Source of the DNA: Amycolatopsis thermalba
GTDB taxonomy: Bacteria; Actinomycetota; Actinomycetes; Mycobacteriales; Pseudonocardiaceae
Length of the DNA stretch: 64,000 bases
Direction: 5' to 3'
Assembly: GCF_003385215.1 (NCBI RefSeq)
Contig: NZ_PQHW01000017.1
Location: 1-64,000 of the forward strand
The notes beneath the pieces were generated by a model. That model did not search any database, was not told where the DNA came from, and worked only from the letters and a program-made list of their open reading frames with translations. This document shows, in pieces, positions 10,375 to 24,202 of the stretch. A program made the position numbers and the translations under genes. The first letter of the stretch is position 1; every line of letters begins with the position of its first letter.

Positions 10375-10830
10375 TTGTCCGACTCCACCTCGGCGCCCCG
10401 GCGCGGCGGTCAGCCCGGCCGCCGCGCTCTCCGCAGGCGCGCCGTCGAGATCCTGTACGAGGCCGCCCAGCGTTCACTCGATCCGGTGACGCTGCTCGCG
10501 GACCGGGTGGGTTCCACCGACGCCGACCCGGTCGGCGACTACACGATCTCGCTCGTCGAGGGTGTCACCGCCCACCGCGAGCGCATCGACGAGCTGCTCG
10601 CCGAGCACGCGCACGGCTGGAGCCTGGAGCGCATGCCGCCGGTCGACCTGGCCGTGCTGCGGGTGGGCATCTACGAGCTGCTGTGGGCCGCGGACGTGCC
10701 CGACCCGGTGGCGATCGACGAGGCGGTGGGCCTGGCCCGCGAGCTGTCCACGGACGACTCGCCGCGGTTCGTCAACGGCGTGCTGGGCCGGATCGGCACG
10801 ATCGCCGACCGCATCCGCGCCGTCCTGTAG
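10375..10830 (+). CDS. nusB: Transcription antitermination factor NusB
   Basis: NusB forms part of the rRNA antitermination complex with NusE/S10. The 151-residue protein contains RRRAVEILYEAAQRS and the C-terminal IDEAVGLARELSTDDSPRFVNGVLG motif typical of the family. TTG at 10375 is the most likely start, with GGGCAGGG 6-7 nt upstream inside the end of efp; no better start exists before the conserved domain. A strong terminator hairpin follows at 10854. Confidence 0.94.
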   Translation: MSDSTSAPRRGGQPGRRALRRRAVEILYEAAQRSLDPVTLLADRVGSTDADPVGDYTISLVEGVTAHRERIDELLAEHAHGWSLERMPPVDLAVLRVGIYELLWAADVPDPVAIDEAVGLARELSTDDSPRFVNGVLGRIGTIADRIRAVL

Positions 10831-10853
10831 CACCCGGCAGAAGACAGCAGAAA

Positions 10854-10882
10854 GGCCCGGCGCGCGGAGATCGCGCCGGGCT
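10854..10882 (+). terminator. Rho-independent terminator after nusB
   Basis: GGCCCGGCGCG (10854-10864) pairs perfectly with CGCGCCGGGC(T) (10872-10882) around a 7-nt loop and is followed by TTTT. The facing A-run on the left could let it work in both directions. Confidence 0.85.
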
Positions 10883-11000
10883 TTTCCGCTGGTCAGGCGA
10901 TTTTCCCTCGCGGCGGGAGGGCAGTCAGCTCGCACCGCCGCGGGTCTGTCGTCAGGTCCGCCACCCCGCGCCGCCACGCAAGCGGCCGGGCATCCGGCGT

Positions 11001-11489
11001 CTAGTCCTCCTTCGCCGGACGGGCCTCCGGCGGCAGGACGCCCCAGTCGATGAGCTGTTCGGTCAGCTCGCCGGGGGTCATGTCGTAGATGATGGCCAGC
11101 GACCGCAGGTCCTCGGTGCGGATGGACAGCACCTTGCCGTTGTAGTCGCCGCGCTGGCTCTGGATCGTCGCGGCGTAGCGGGCCAGCGGGCCGACCTTCT
11201 CGGCCGGCAGCTGCTGCAGCCGCTCCAGGTTGATGACGATCTTGGTGGCGGGCTCGGCCCCGGACGGCACCCGGCCCTCGGGCAGCAGCTCGACCACCGG
11301 CACGCCGTAGAAGTCGGCCAGCTCGGCCAGCTTCTGCACGGTCACCGCCCGGTCGCCGCGCTCGTAGGAACCGACCACGACAGCCTTCCACCGGCCGCCG
11401 GACTTCTGCTCGACCCCGTGCAGGGACAGCCCCTGCTGCTGGCGGATCCCGCGGAGCTTCGCCCCGAGCGCCTTGGCGTAATCGCCCAT
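11001..11489 (-). CDS. bldD: Developmental master regulator BldD
   Basis: BldD is the actinobacterial repressor of sporulation genes, which dimerises around tetrameric c-di-GMP. The 162-residue protein has the N-terminal HTH (residues about 5-70, with SGGRWKAVVVGSYERGDRAV). The C-terminal domain carries the c-di-GMP signature RxD-x8-RxxD, seen exactly as R113-G-D115 and R124-T-E-D127. I chose ATG 11489; longer in-frame extensions lack conservation. It is divergent from the pyrimidine operon, and a BldD-like palindrome lies between them, consistent with autoregulation. Confidence 0.95.
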   Translation of the reverse strand: MGDYAKALGAKLRGIRQQQGLSLHGVEQKSGGRWKAVVVGSYERGDRAVTVQKLAELADFYGVPVVELLPEGRVPSGAEPATKIVINLERLQQLPAEKVGPLARYAATIQSQRGDYNGKVLSIRTEDLRSLAIIYDMTPGELTEQLIDWGVLPPEARPAKED

Positions 11490-11566
11490 CTGGTGGTTCT
11501 CCGTTTCCTCGCCCAGTCGGTCTCGTGGGCCGCCGGGGGACTGCCGAGTTGAACACTCAGAGTAAT

Positions 11567-11586
11567 GGTTACGCATTGTCGTCACC
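11567..11586. promoter_or_regulatory. Candidate BldD operator
   Basis: GGTTACG-CATTGT-CGTCACC is an imperfect inverted repeat. Its core, 11569-11582, agrees at seven of nine fixed positions with the BldD box as I remember it (tnACnCWGnGTnAn). It lies about 80 bp upstream of bldD and about 140 bp upstream of pyrR. BldD is known to repress its own gene in Streptomyces; its action here is inferred. Confidence 0.45.
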
Positions 11587-11693
11587 AGGTCAAGAACATG
11601 ATGCCCCCGGGACCACCCGGACGGGGCAACGGTGCCGCCTGTTAACATCGGGTCGATTTCCTCGGCAAGCAGGAGATCGACGTCCTTTAAGGA

Positions 11694-11712
11694 CCCGTCC
11701 GGTGAGGCGGGG
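11694..11712 (+). promoter_or_regulatory. PyrR-binding RNA hairpin at the pyrR ribosome site
   Basis: The leader holds CCCGTCCGGTGAGGCGGG, which folds as a short stem with the UCC-NGNGA-GG loop recognised by PyrR. The lower 3' strand abuts GGAAGGAG (11711-11718), the ribosome site of pyrR. Uridine-nucleotide-bound PyrR should therefore cover the ribosome site and repress translation, as known for the mycobacterial pyr operon. I see no separate terminator hairpin, so translational control is favoured over attenuation. Confidence 0.7.
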
Positions 11713-11724
11713 AAGGAGTCCGCT

Positions 11725-12315
11725 GTGGCGTCACGCCCTCGTGACGCGGCAGCACCAGGTGGCGAGCGCGAGCTGCTCTCCGCCGGTGATGTCGCGCGCA
11801 CCATCGCCCGGATGGCCCATCAGGTCATCGAGAAGACCGCCCTCGACGGCGGCACGGGCGCACCTCCCGTTCTCCTGGGCATCCCGACCCGGGGCACCTC
11901 GCTCGCGGCCCGGCTGGCCGAGCGGATCGCCGAGTTCTCCGGCGTCGAGGTCCCCACGGGCGCCCTGGACATCACCCTCTACCGCGACGACCTGCGCCGC
12001 CGCCCGACGCGGCCGCTCGCGGACACCACCCTGCCCGACACCGGCATCGACGACCGCGTGGTGATCCTGGTCGACGACGTGCTGTTCTCCGGCCGGACCG
12101 TGCGCGCGGCGCTGGACGCCCTGCGCGACCACGGCCGCCCCCGCGCCGTGCAGCTGGCCGTCCTCGTCGACCGCGGGCACCGCGAGTTCCCGATCCGGGC
12201 CGACTACGTGGGCAAGAACATCCCGACCGCGCGCGCCGAAGACGTCGCCGTCCTGCTGTCCGACGTGGATGGGCGCGACGCGGTGCTGCTGCGCGAGGGG
12301 GAAGCGAAGGCATGA
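11725..12315 (+). CDS. pyrR: Pyrimidine operon regulator PyrR (PRTase fold)
   Basis: PyrR binds pyr mRNA in response to UMP/UTP and often has weak uracil phosphoribosyltransferase activity. The 196-residue protein contains the PRPP-binding motif [20 protein letters not shown] and the flanking [20 protein letters not shown] 11725 is chosen because GGAAGGAG lies 6 nt upstream; in-frame codons further upstream lie in the regulatory leader. It is first gene of the pyr operon and overlaps pyrB by 4 nt (ATGA). Confidence 0.95.
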   Translation: MASRPRDAAAPGGERELLSAGDVARTIARMAHQVIEKTALDGGTGAPPVLLGIPTRGTSLAARLAERIAEFSGVEVPTGALDITLYRDDLRRRPTRPLADTTLPDTGIDDRVVILVDDVLFSGRTVRAALDALRDHGRPRAVQLAVLVDRGHREFPIRADYVGKNIPTARAEDVAVLLSDVDGRDAVLLREGEAKA

Positions 12316-13244
12316 AGCACCTGCTGGCCACCGAAGGCCTGGACCCCGACCTGGCGACCGCGGTGCTGGACACCGCCGACGGCCTCAAGCGCACCCTGCT
12401 CGGCCGCGAGGTCCGCAAGCTGCCGACGCTGCGCGGCCGCACGGTCATCACCATGTTCTACGAGAACTCCACCCGCACCCGGGTCTCGTTCGAGATCGCC
12501 GGCAAGTGGATGAGCGCGGACGTGGTGAACGTCTCGGCGGGCGGCTCCTCGGTCGGCAAGGGCGAGTCGCTGCGGGACACCGCACTGACCCTGTCCGCCG
12601 CCGGTGCCGACTGCGTCATCGTCCGCCACCCCGCCTCCGGGGCCGCACAGCGCCTGGTCGGCTGGCTGGAGGGCACCGGCACCTCGGTCGTCAACGCCGG
12701 TGACGGCATGCACGAGCACCCCACCCAGGCCCTGCTCGACGCCGCGACCCTGCGGGAACGGCTCGGCGGCATCAAGGACCGCCGCATCGCGATCGTCGGC
12801 GACGTGCTGCACAGCCGGGTCGCCCGGTCCAACATCCACCTGCTGTCCGCGCTCGGCGCCGAGGTGGTGCTCGTCGCCCCGCCCACGCTGCTGCCCGCCG
12901 GGGTGAGCGCGCTGCCGGTGACCGTGTCGCACGACCTGGACGCCGAGCTGCCCGCCCTGGACGCGGTCATGATGCTGCGGGTCCAGGCGGAGCGGATGCA
13001 CGGCGGGTTCTTCCCGTCGGCGCGCGAGTACTCGATCGCCTACGGCCTGAACGAGGCGCGGCTGCGGCTGCTGCCCGAGCACGCCGTGGTGCTGCACCCC
13101 GGGCCGATGCTGCGCGGCATGGAGATCGCCTCCGCGGTCGCCGACGCGCCGTCCGCGGCCATCACCGAACAGGTCCGCAACGGGGTGCACGTGCGGATGG
13201 CCGTGCTCTACCACCTGCTCGCCGGAGAGGAAGACGCGAAGTGA
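12312..13244 (+). CDS. pyrB: Aspartate carbamoyltransferase catalytic subunit
   Basis: PyrB condenses carbamoyl phosphate with aspartate, the first committed pyrimidine step. The 310-residue protein has the carbamoyl-phosphate motif [10 protein letters not shown], the [11 protein letters not shown] motif and the aspartate-binding region near [13 protein letters not shown] and GTGA overlaps join it to pyrR and pyrC. No regulatory subunit gene pyrI is present, as usual in actinobacteria. Confidence 0.97.
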   Translation: MKHLLATEGLDPDLATAVLDTADGLKRTLLGREVRKLPTLRGRTVITMFYENSTRTRVSFEIAGKWMSADVVNVSAGGSSVGKGESLRDTALTLSAAGADCVIVRHPASGAAQRLVGWLEGTGTSVVNAGDGMHEHPTQALLDAATLRERLGGIKDRRIAIVGDVLHSRVARSNIHLLSALGAEVVLVAPPTLLPAGVSALPVTVSHDLDAELPALDAVMMLRVQAERMHGGFFPSAREYSIAYGLNEARLRLLPEHAVVLHPGPMLRGMEIASAVADAPSAAITEQVRNGVHVRMAVLYHLLAGEEDAK

Positions 13245-14536
13245 ACCAGGTTCTGATCAAGGGCGCCCGGCTCTACGGCGAGGGCGACCCGGCCGACGTC
13301 CTGGTCGCGAACGGCACCATCAGTCGGATAGACACAGCGATCGGGTCCGTTTCCGAGGACGCCGAGGTGATCGAGGCGGACGGCCAGGTCCTGCTGCCCG
13401 GCTTCGTCGACCTGCACACCCACCTGCGCGAACCCGGCCGCGAGGACACCGAGACCATCGAGACCGGCTCGGCCGCGGCCGCGCTCGGCGGCTACACCGC
13501 GGTCTTCGCGATGGCCAACACCGACCCGGTCGCCGACAACGCGGTGATCGTCGAGCACGTGTGGCGCCGCGGCCGCGAGGTAGGCCTGGTCGACGTGCAC
13601 CCGGTCGGCGCCGTGACCGTCGGCCTGCGGGGGGAGCGGCTGGCCGAGCTGGGCACGATGGCGAAGTCCGCCGCCGGGGTCCGGGTCTTCTCCGACGACG
13701 GCCACTGCGTGCACGACCCGCTCATCATGCGCCGCGCCCTGGAGTACTCCACCGCGCTGGACGTGGTCATCGCGCAGCACGCCGAGGAGCCGCGGCTGAC
13801 CGTCGGCGCGCAGGCCCACGAGGGCGCGCAGGCCTCGCGCCTGGGCTACGCGGGCTGGCCCGCCTCGGCCGAGGAGTCGATCGTCGCGCGTGACTGCCTG
13901 CTCGCCGAGCACGCCGGCGCCCGCCTGCACGTCTGCCACGTCTCCACGAGTGGCACCGCCGACGTGCTGCGCTGGGCGAAAGACCGCGGTACCCGGGTGT
14001 CCGCCGAGGTCACGCCGCACCACCTGCTGCTCACCGACGAGCGCCTGGCCACCTACGACCCGGTGAACAAGGTCAACCCGCCGCTGCGCACCGACGCCGA
14101 CGTCGAGAAGCTGCGCGCCGCGCTGGCCGAGGGCGTCATCGACTGCGTCGCCACCGACCACGCCCCGCACGCGCCGCAGGACAAGGACTGCGAGTGGTCG
14201 GCGGCCCGCCCCGGCATGCTCGGCCTGCAGACGGCGCTGTCCGTGGTCGCCGCCACCATGGTGGAGACCGGCCTGCTGGACTGGCGCGGCGTGGCGAAGG
14301 TCATGAGCGAGCGCCCCGCGGAGATCGCCGGCCTGCCTGACCAGGGACGACCGCTCGCCGTGGGCGAACCCGCCAACCTCGCGCTGGTCGACCCGGGCGC
14401 ACAATGGACCGTGCGGGGGGCGGAGCTGGCCAGCCTCGCCGCCAACACCCCGTACGAGGGAATGCGGTTGCCCGCCGTGGTGACCGCGACGCTGCTGCGC
14501 GGGCGCGTGACCGCCCGCGAAGGGAAGATCTGCTGA
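13241..14536 (+). CDS. pyrC: Dihydroorotase
   Basis: PyrC cyclises carbamoyl aspartate to dihydroorotate using zinc. The 431-residue type I enzyme shows the metal motif [16 protein letters not shown], the [15 protein letters not shown] strand with a metal-binding histidine, and [14 protein letters not shown] with the catalytic aspartate. The start is GTG overlapping the pyrB stop. It shares one base with the next gene (TGATG). Confidence 0.97.
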   Translation: MNQVLIKGARLYGEGDPADVLVANGTISRIDTAIGSVSEDAEVIEADGQVLLPGFVDLHTHLREPGREDTETIETGSAAAALGGYTAVFAMANTDPVADNAVIVEHVWRRGREVGLVDVHPVGAVTVGLRGERLAELGTMAKSAAGVRVFSDDGHCVHDPLIMRRALEYSTALDVVIAQHAEEPRLTVGAQAHEGAQASRLGYAGWPASAEESIVARDCLLAEHAGARLHVCHVSTSGTADVLRWAKDRGTRVSAEVTPHHLLLTDERLATYDPVNKVNPPLRTDADVEKLRAALAEGVIDCVATDHAPHAPQDKDCEWSAARPGMLGLQTALSVVAATMVETGLLDWRGVAKVMSERPAEIAGLPDQGRPLAVGEPANLALVDPGAQWTVRGAELASLAANTPYEGMRLPAVVTATLLRGRVTAREGKIC

Positions 14537-15038
14537 TGGAACGGTTGCTGCTCACCCTGCTGGTGTTCGCCTGCTTCCTGCTCGGCCTCTGGGCCATGCG
14601 ACGAAGCTGGCGGCGCCGCGCGCGCTCGCAGAGCGCGCAGCTGCCGCCGTTCCCGCAGACCCCCGCCGAGCCGGGGGAGGAGCTGCTGCCGCCGGCCAAG
14701 GGGCTCTACGTGAGCACCACCACGGCGGGTGACTGGCAGGATCGCATCGTCACGCGCGGGGTCGGCCTGCGCGGGCGGGCGGTGCTGCGGCTCTACCGCG
14801 ACGGCGTGGAGATCGACCGGGCCGGCGCGCCCGGGTTCTTCATCCCGCGCGAGTCCATTGTGGAGGTCAAGCGCGCGAGCGGGATCGCCGGGAAGGTGAT
14901 GGGCACCGACAGCCTGATCGTCATCACCTGGCGGCTCGGTGACAAGGAGCTGGACACCGGCTTCCGCGGCGACGACCTCGACGTCTATCCACAGTGGATC
15001 GAAAGCTTGTCCGAACGAGAGATCAAGGGAGGGGCCCA

Positions 15039-15042
<4 letters not shown>
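14536..15042 (+). CDS. PH-like membrane protein of the pyr operon
   Basis: The 168-residue protein begins with one membrane helix (residues about 4-20) followed by a basic stretch (RRSWRRRARS) and a soluble beta-rich domain of the bacterial PH type. A gene of this kind sits between pyrC and carA in mycobacteria too (annotated there as an export or membrane protein). It starts within the pyrC stop (TGATG) and overlaps carA by GTGA, so it is translated as part of the operon. Its biochemical role is unknown; membrane anchoring of the pathway is a guess. Confidence 0.8.
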
Positions 15043-19483
<4,441 letters not shown>

Positions 19484-19496
19484 GGGGGGCCAAGGC

Positions 19497-20312
19497 GTGA
19501 GCGTGACGGGCTTCGGCGCCCGGCTGGTGGAGGCGGTCGCCGCGCGCGGGAACCTGTGCGCGGGGATCGACCCCCACCCCGGCCTGCTCGACGCCTGGGG
19601 CCTGGACCGCGATCCGGGCGGGCTGGAGAAGTTCGCCCTGACGGCGGTTGACGTCCTCGCCGAGGAGGTCTCAGTCGTCAAGCCCCAGTCGGCCTTCTTC
19701 GAGGCCTTCGGGCCGCCCGGGGTGGCCGTCCTGGCCCGCGTGGCCGAGCACGCCCGCGACCGCGGCGCGCTGGTCCTGCTGGACGTCAAACGGGGCGACA
19801 TCGGGTCGACGATGGCCGCCTACACGGCGGCCTACCTGGGCCCGGACGCGCCGGTCCGGGCGGACGCGATCACCGTCTCGCCCTACCTCGGGTTCGGCTC
19901 GCTGGCGCCCGCGCTGGGCACCGGCGAGGGCCTGTTCGTGCTCGCCCGCACCTCCAACCCGGAGTCGGGCGCGCTGCAGAACGCGTTGCTGCCCAACGGA
20001 AAGACCGTCGCACAGTCGATTGTGGACGAGGCGGCCCGGTGCAACGCCGGCGCCGCCTCCCTCGGCGACGTCGGCGTCGTCGTGGGGGCCACCATCCCGG
20101 CCGGGGAACTCGACCTGACCGGGCTGAACGGGCCGGTCCTGGCGCCCGGTTTCGGGGCCCAGGGAGCCACCGTGGACGATCTTCGCCGCCTGTTCGGTGC
20201 GGACCTGCCGGGGGTGCTGCCCGCGTCGTCCAGGGACGTTCTCAGGCACGGTCCGGACCCCGTCGCGCTGCGCGACGCGGTGCGCCGCACCCAGGCGAGT
20301 CTGACCGGATAG
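19497..20312 (+). CDS. pyrF: Orotidine 5'-phosphate decarboxylase (group 2)
   Basis: PyrF decarboxylates OMP to UMP. The 271-residue length and the active-site stretch LLDVKRGDIGSTMAAY place it in the long, mycobacterial-type group. GTG 19497 is preceded by a G-rich ribosome site (GGGGGG). It ends the pyrimidine operon. pyrD and pyrE are not in this window. Confidence 0.95.
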   Translation: MSVTGFGARLVEAVAARGNLCAGIDPHPGLLDAWGLDRDPGGLEKFALTAVDVLAEEVSVVKPQSAFFEAFGPPGVAVLARVAEHARDRGALVLLDVKRGDIGSTMAAYTAAYLGPDAPVRADAITVSPYLGFGSLAPALGTGEGLFVLARTSNPESGALQNALLPNGKTVAQSIVDEAARCNAGAASLGDVGVVVGATIPAGELDLTGLNGPVLAPGFGAQGATVDDLRRLFGADLPGVLPASSRDVLRHGPDPVALRDAVRRTQASLTG

Positions 20313-20347
20313 CGCCAATATCAGGTCCCTGTCCCGGAACCGAGCGA

Positions 20348-20382
20348 CCACCCCCCGCATTGTGGCCGGTGGCGCGGGGTGG
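20348..20382 (+). terminator. Weak hairpin after pyrF
   Basis: CCACCCCCCGC (20348-20358) can pair with GCGGGGTGG (20374-20382) with a 2-nt bulge. No U-run follows, so termination here is uncertain. It separates the pyr operon from mihF. Confidence 0.35.
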
Positions 20383-20430
20383 GTACCGTCGCGTCACCCA
20401 CCCAGAATTTTGAGTACTACGGAGGAAAAC

Positions 20431-20748
20431 GTGGCACTTCCCCAGCTGACCGAGGAACAGCGCAAGGCGGCGCTGGAGAAGGCCGCTGCCGCTCGTCGTG
20501 CCCGCGCTGAGCTGAAGGAGCGCCTCAAGCGAGGCGGCACCACGCTCACCGACGTGCTGAAGCAGGCCGACGAGGACGAGGTTCTCGGCAAGATGAAGGT
20601 CTCCGCCCTGCTCGAAGCCCTCCCCGGCGTCGGCAAGGTGCGCGCTCAGCAGACCATGGAGCGCCTGGAGATCGCACCGAGCCGGCGGCTGCGCGGCCTT
20701 GGTGACCGGCAGCGCAAGGCGCTGCTGGCCGAGTTCAGCGGCGAGTGA
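20431..20748 (+). CDS. mihF: Actinobacterial integration host factor mIHF
   Basis: mIHF is a small nucleoid-associated DNA-bending protein, essential in mycobacteria and unrelated in fold to the HU-type IHF. The 105-residue protein begins VALPQLTEEQRKAALEKA, and the helix-two-turns-helix region KVSALLEALPGVGKVRAQQ is clear. GGAGG ends 5 nt before GTG 20431. It overlaps gmk by 4 nt (GTGA), the standard mihF-gmk-rpoZ order. Confidence 0.95.
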   Translation: MALPQLTEEQRKAALEKAAAARRARAELKERLKRGGTTLTDVLKQADEDEVLGKMKVSALLEALPGVGKVRAQQTMERLEIAPSRRLRGLGDRQRKALLAEFSGE

Positions 20749-21422
20749 GCGACACCGGCAGCGACCGCGTCACCGGGGCCGGCGGGCATGCCGGCCCGGC
20801 GACGCACCGTGAGCCGGCTCCGGACCAGGCGCGACGTGGGTCCCGGAGCCGGCTCACGGTCGTCTCCGGCCCGTCCGGGGTCGGGAAGTCCAGCGTGGTC
20901 GGCGCGCTGCGCCGGCTGGACCCGGACATCTACTTCAGTGTTTCGGTGACCACGCGGGCGCCCCGCCCCGGCGAGGTCGACGGGGTGCACTACCACTTCA
21001 TCGACCGCGCCACGTTCGACGCGATGGTCGCCGCGGGCGAGCTGCTCGAGCACGCCGAGTTCACCGGCAACTGCTACGGCACGCCCCGGGAACCGGTCGA
21101 GCGGGCGCTGGCCGAGGGCAGGCCCGCCGTGCTGGAGATCGAACTCCAGGGCGCGCGGCAGGTGCGCGCGGCCATGCCGGACGCCCGGCTGGTCATGCTC
21201 ATGCCGCCGTCCTGGGACGAGCTGGTCGGCCGGCTCAAGGGCCGCGGCACCGAGGAGGAGACCGCCGTCACCGCCCGTCTCGCCGAGGCCGAGCGCGAGC
21301 TCGCCGCGGCGGGGGAGTTCGACGTGCGGCTGGTGAACGCCGACGTCGGGGAAGCCGCGCGGCAGTTGTTAGACTTGCTGCGGGGAGACCACCGACTTCA
21401 CGAACAGAACTCAGGAGCATAA
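20745..21422 (+). CDS. gmk: Guanylate kinase
   Basis: Gmk phosphorylates GMP to GDP. After a poorly conserved N-terminal extension of about 36 residues, the core begins [21 protein letters not shown] with the P-loop. The GMP-binding motif [19 protein letters not shown] follows. The start overlaps mihF (GTGA). A start near the P-loop would shorten the protein to the usual size, but no better codon with a ribosome site is seen. The extension region holds a perfect 17-bp inverted repeat, listed separately. Confidence 0.95.
   Translation: MSDTGSDRVTGAGGHAGPATHREPAPDQARRGSRSRLTVVSGPSGVGKSSVVGALRRLDPDIYFSVSVTTRAPRPGEVDGVHYHFIDRATFDAMVAAGELLEHAEFTGNCYGTPREPVERALAEGRPAVLEIELQGARQVRAAMPDARLVMLMPPSWDELVGRLKGRGTEEETAVTARLAEAERELAAAGEFDVRLVNADVGEAARQLLDLLRGDHRLHEQNSGA
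20807..20859. repeat. Perfect 17-bp inverted repeat inside gmk
   Basis: Arms 20807-20823 and 20843-20859 are perfectly complementary around a 19-nt loop. Each arm contains the palindrome GAGCCGGCTC. The hairpin lies in the N-terminal extension, just before the P-loop codons. In mRNA it could slow ribosomes or act as an internal processing or attenuation site. Confidence 0.8.
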
Positions 21423-21426
21423 GCGC

Positions 21427-21699
21427 GTGACCGCATCGCTCGGCATTTACGGCGAGGAACTCGAGGGCATCACCAACCCGCCGATCGACGACCTTCTGGC
21501 CAAGGTCAGCTCGAAGTACGCGCTGGTGATCTACGCCGCGAAGCGCGCTCGTCAGATCAACGACTACTACGCCCAGCTCGGCGAGGGGCTGCTCGAATAC
21601 GTCGGCCCGCTCGTGGAGCCGGGCCCGCGGGAGAAGCCGCTGTCGATCGCGCTGCGCGAGATCCACGCCGGCCTGCTCGAGCACACCGAGGGTGAGTAA
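21427..21699 (+). CDS. rpoZ: RNA polymerase omega subunit
   Basis: Omega helps assemble the beta' subunit of RNA polymerase. The 90-residue protein has the core helix [26 protein letters not shown]. It follows gmk after 4 nt and its end overlaps coaBC by 8 nt. Length and context are typical of actinobacteria. Confidence 0.94.
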   Translation: MTASLGIYGEELEGITNPPIDDLLAKVSSKYALVIYAAKRARQINDYYAQLGEGLLEYVGPLVEPGPREKPLSIALREIHAGLLEHTEGE

Positions 21700-22912
21700 A
21701 CCCCGCGTCGTGCTCGGGGTGGGCGGCGGGATCGCCGCCTACAAGGCCTGTGAGGTGCTGCGCGGGCTGACCGAGTCCGGTCACGACGTCCGCGTGGTGC
21801 CCACCGAGGCCGCGCTGAAGTTCGTCGGCGCGGCCACCTTCGAGGCGCTGTCCGGCCACCCGGTGCACACCGGCGTGTTCACCGAGGTGGACCAGGTGCA
21901 GCACGTCCGCATCGGCAAGGAAGCGGACCTCGTGCTGGTCGACCCGGCGACCGCGGACCTGCTGGCCCGTGCGGCCCAGGGCCGTGCCGACGACCTGCTC
22001 ACCGGCACGCTGCTCACCGCGCGCTGCCCGGTCGCCTTCTTCCCGGCGATGCACACCGAGATGTGGGAGCACCCGGCCACCCGGGACAACGTGGCGCTGC
22101 TGCGGTCCCGGGGCGCCGTGGTCACCGAACCCGCCGCGGGACGGCTCACCGGCGCCGACACCGGCAAGGGACGGCTGGCCGACCCGGCCGAGATCGTCGA
22201 CCTCGCCCGCCTGCTGCTGGCCGCGCCCGCGGCGCTGCCGCGCGACCTGGAGGGCCTGCGCGTCGTCGTCTCCGCCGGCGGCACCCGCGAGCCGCTGGAC
22301 CCGGTCCGCTACCTGGGCAACCGCTCGTCGGGCAAGCAGGGCTACGCGCTGGCCCGCGTCGCCGCGCAGCGGGGCGCCGAGGTCACGCTGGTGGCCGGCC
22401 ACACCGTGGAGCTGCCCGAGCCGGCCGGCGCCGTGCTGCGGCGCGTGTCGACCGCCGAGCAGATGCGCGAGGCCGTCACCGAGGCCGCCAAGGAGGCGGA
22501 CGTCGTCGTGATGGCCGCCGCCGTCGCCGATTTTCGTCCCGCGAGCCGATCCGGCCACAAAATCAAGAAAACGGACGACCAGCCCGATCCGGTCATCACG
22601 CTTTCCCGGAATCCGGACATTCTCGCGGAACTGGTCACGAATCGATTGCCGGGACAGGTCATCGTCGGTTTCGCCGCGGAAACGGGTGACGAGCGCGGTA
22701 GCGTACTCGACCACGGCCGTGCCAAACTGCGGCGCAAGGGCTGTGACCTGCTGGTTCTCAACGCCGTCGGGGATGGAAGGGCGTTCGAGGTCGAGGAGAA
22801 CGGCGGCTGGCTGCTGGCCGCCGACGGCACCGAGCGGCCCATCCCGCTGGGCTCCAAAGCGCAACTGGCGGCCGCGGTGTGGGACGCCGTCGGGGAATTC
22901 ATCAGGCACTGA
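21692..22912 (+). CDS. coaBC: Bifunctional PPC decarboxylase / PPC synthetase
   Basis: CoaBC makes 4'-phosphopantothenoylcysteine and decarboxylates it in coenzyme A synthesis. The 406-residue protein begins with the flavin-binding CoaC half ([18 protein letters not shown], then [19 protein letters not shown]). The CoaB half starts with [20 protein letters not shown] near residue 190. GTG 21692 lies within the end of rpoZ. Sequence around 22530-22640 is locally less GC-biased but still in frame and conserved. Confidence 0.96.
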   Translation: MSKPRVVLGVGGGIAAYKACEVLRGLTESGHDVRVVPTEAALKFVGAATFEALSGHPVHTGVFTEVDQVQHVRIGKEADLVLVDPATADLLARAAQGRADDLLTGTLLTARCPVAFFPAMHTEMWEHPATRDNVALLRSRGAVVTEPAAGRLTGADTGKGRLADPAEIVDLARLLLAAPAALPRDLEGLRVVVSAGGTREPLDPVRYLGNRSSGKQGYALARVAAQRGAEVTLVAGHTVELPEPAGAVLRRVSTAEQMREAVTEAAKEADVVVMAAAVADFRPASRSGHKIKKTDDQPDPVITLSRNPDILAELVTNRLPGQVIVGFAAETGDERGSVLDHGRAKLRRKGCDLLVLNAVGDGRAFEVEENGGWLLAADGTERPIPLGSKAQLAAAVWDAVGEFIRH

Positions 22913-22922
22913 CCGGCGCGCC

Positions 22923-22928
22923 TAGTCT
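22923..22928 (+). promoter_or_regulatory. Candidate -10 box TAGTCT for metK
   Basis: TAGTCT lies 32-38 nt before the cluster of possible metK GTG starts, in the 48-bp gap after coaBC. The gap is too short to hold a SAM riboswitch. Confidence 0.4.
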
Positions 22929-22960
22929 GGACGCCGGAGGGACAGAAGAGTTGATGGGAT

Positions 22961-24172
22961 GTGAGCGTGGTGACCGCGTCTAACCGCAGGTTGTTCACTT
23001 CGGAGTCGGTGACCGAGGGGCACCCGGACAAGATCTGTGACGCCATCAGCGACTCGATCCTGGACGCCCTCCTGGCCAAGGACCCGCGCTCCCGCGTCGC
23101 CGTGGAGACGCTGATCACCACCGGGCAGGTGCACGTCGCCGGCGAGGTGACCACCGAGGCCTACGCCGACATCCCGACGATCGTGCGCGAGCGGATCCTC
23201 GACATCGGCTACGACTCCTCCGCCAAGGGCTTCGACGGCAACTCGTGCGGCGTGAACGTCGCGATCGGCGCGCAGTCCCCGGACATCGCGCAGGGCGTGG
23301 ACACCGCCTACGAGTCGCGCGTGGAGAACGCGATCGACGAGATCGACCGGCAGGGCGCCGGCGACCAGGGCCTGATGTTCGGCTACGCGTGCTCCGACAC
23401 GCCCGAGCTGATGCCGCTGCCGATCGCGCTGGCCCACCGCCTGTCCCGCCGGCTGGCCCGGGTGCGCAAGGACGGCGTGCTGCCCTACCTGCGCCCGGAC
23501 GGAAAGACCCAGGTCACCATCGAGTACGCCGGCGACCAGCCGGTGCGGCTGGACACCGTCGTCGTGTCCACCCAGCACGCCGACGGGATCGACCTGGACA
23601 CCATGCTCGGCGTCGACGTGCGCGAGCAGGTCGTGATGCCCGAGCTGAACGAGATCCAGCTCGACCACAGCGACGTGAAGCTGCTGGTCAACCCCACCGG
23701 GCGGTTCGTGATCGGCGGCCCGATGGGCGACGCCGGGCTGACCGGCCGCAAGATCATCGTGGACACCTACGGCGGCATGGCCCGCCACGGTGGTGGCGCG
23801 TTCTCCGGCAAGGACCCGTCGAAGGTGGACCGCTCCGCGGCCTACGCGATGCGCTGGGTCGCCAAGAACGTCGTCGCCGCGGGCCTGGCCGGGCGGATCG
23901 AGGTGCAGGTCGCCTACGCGATCGGCAAGGCCTCGCCGGTCGGCCTGTTCGTGGAGACCTTCGGCACCGAGACGGTCGACCCGGCCAAGATCCAGGCCGC
24001 GATCACCGAGGTGTTCGACCTGCGTCCCGCCGCGATCATCCGCGACCTGGACCTGCTGCACCCGATCTACGCCGCGACCGCCGCGTACGGCCACTTCGGC
24101 CGCACCGACGTCAAGCTGCCGTGGGAGAACACCGACCGCGCCGACGCGCTGCGCTCCCTCGCCGGGGCCTGA
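22961..24172 (+). CDS. metK: S-adenosylmethionine synthetase
   Basis: MetK makes S-adenosylmethionine from methionine and ATP. The 403-residue protein has [20 protein letters not shown] at its N-terminus and the later [12 protein letters not shown] and [15 protein letters not shown] motifs. Three in-frame GTG codons (22961, 22967, 22970) could each start it, and no strong ribosome site decides between them. It precedes priA with a 30-bp gap. Confidence 0.97.
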   Translation: MSVVTASNRRLFTSESVTEGHPDKICDAISDSILDALLAKDPRSRVAVETLITTGQVHVAGEVTTEAYADIPTIVRERILDIGYDSSAKGFDGNSCGVNVAIGAQSPDIAQGVDTAYESRVENAIDEIDRQGAGDQGLMFGYACSDTPELMPLPIALAHRLSRRLARVRKDGVLPYLRPDGKTQVTIEYAGDQPVRLDTVVVSTQHADGIDLDTMLGVDVREQVVMPELNEIQLDHSDVKLLVNPTGRFVIGGPMGDAGLTGRKIIVDTYGGMARHGGGAFSGKDPSKVDRSAAYAMRWVAKNVVAAGLAGRIEVQVAYAIGKASPVGLFVETFGTETVDPAKIQAAITEVFDLRPAAIIRDLDLLHPIYAATAAYGHFGRTDVKLPWENTDRADALRSLAGA

Positions 24173-24202
24173 GCCCCGGGACGCGTCTGGTAGAGAACAA
24201 GC

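Noticed and set aside
22913-22960. SAM riboswitch before metK
   Set aside because: The gap is 48 bp and too short, and no riboswitch core is visible.
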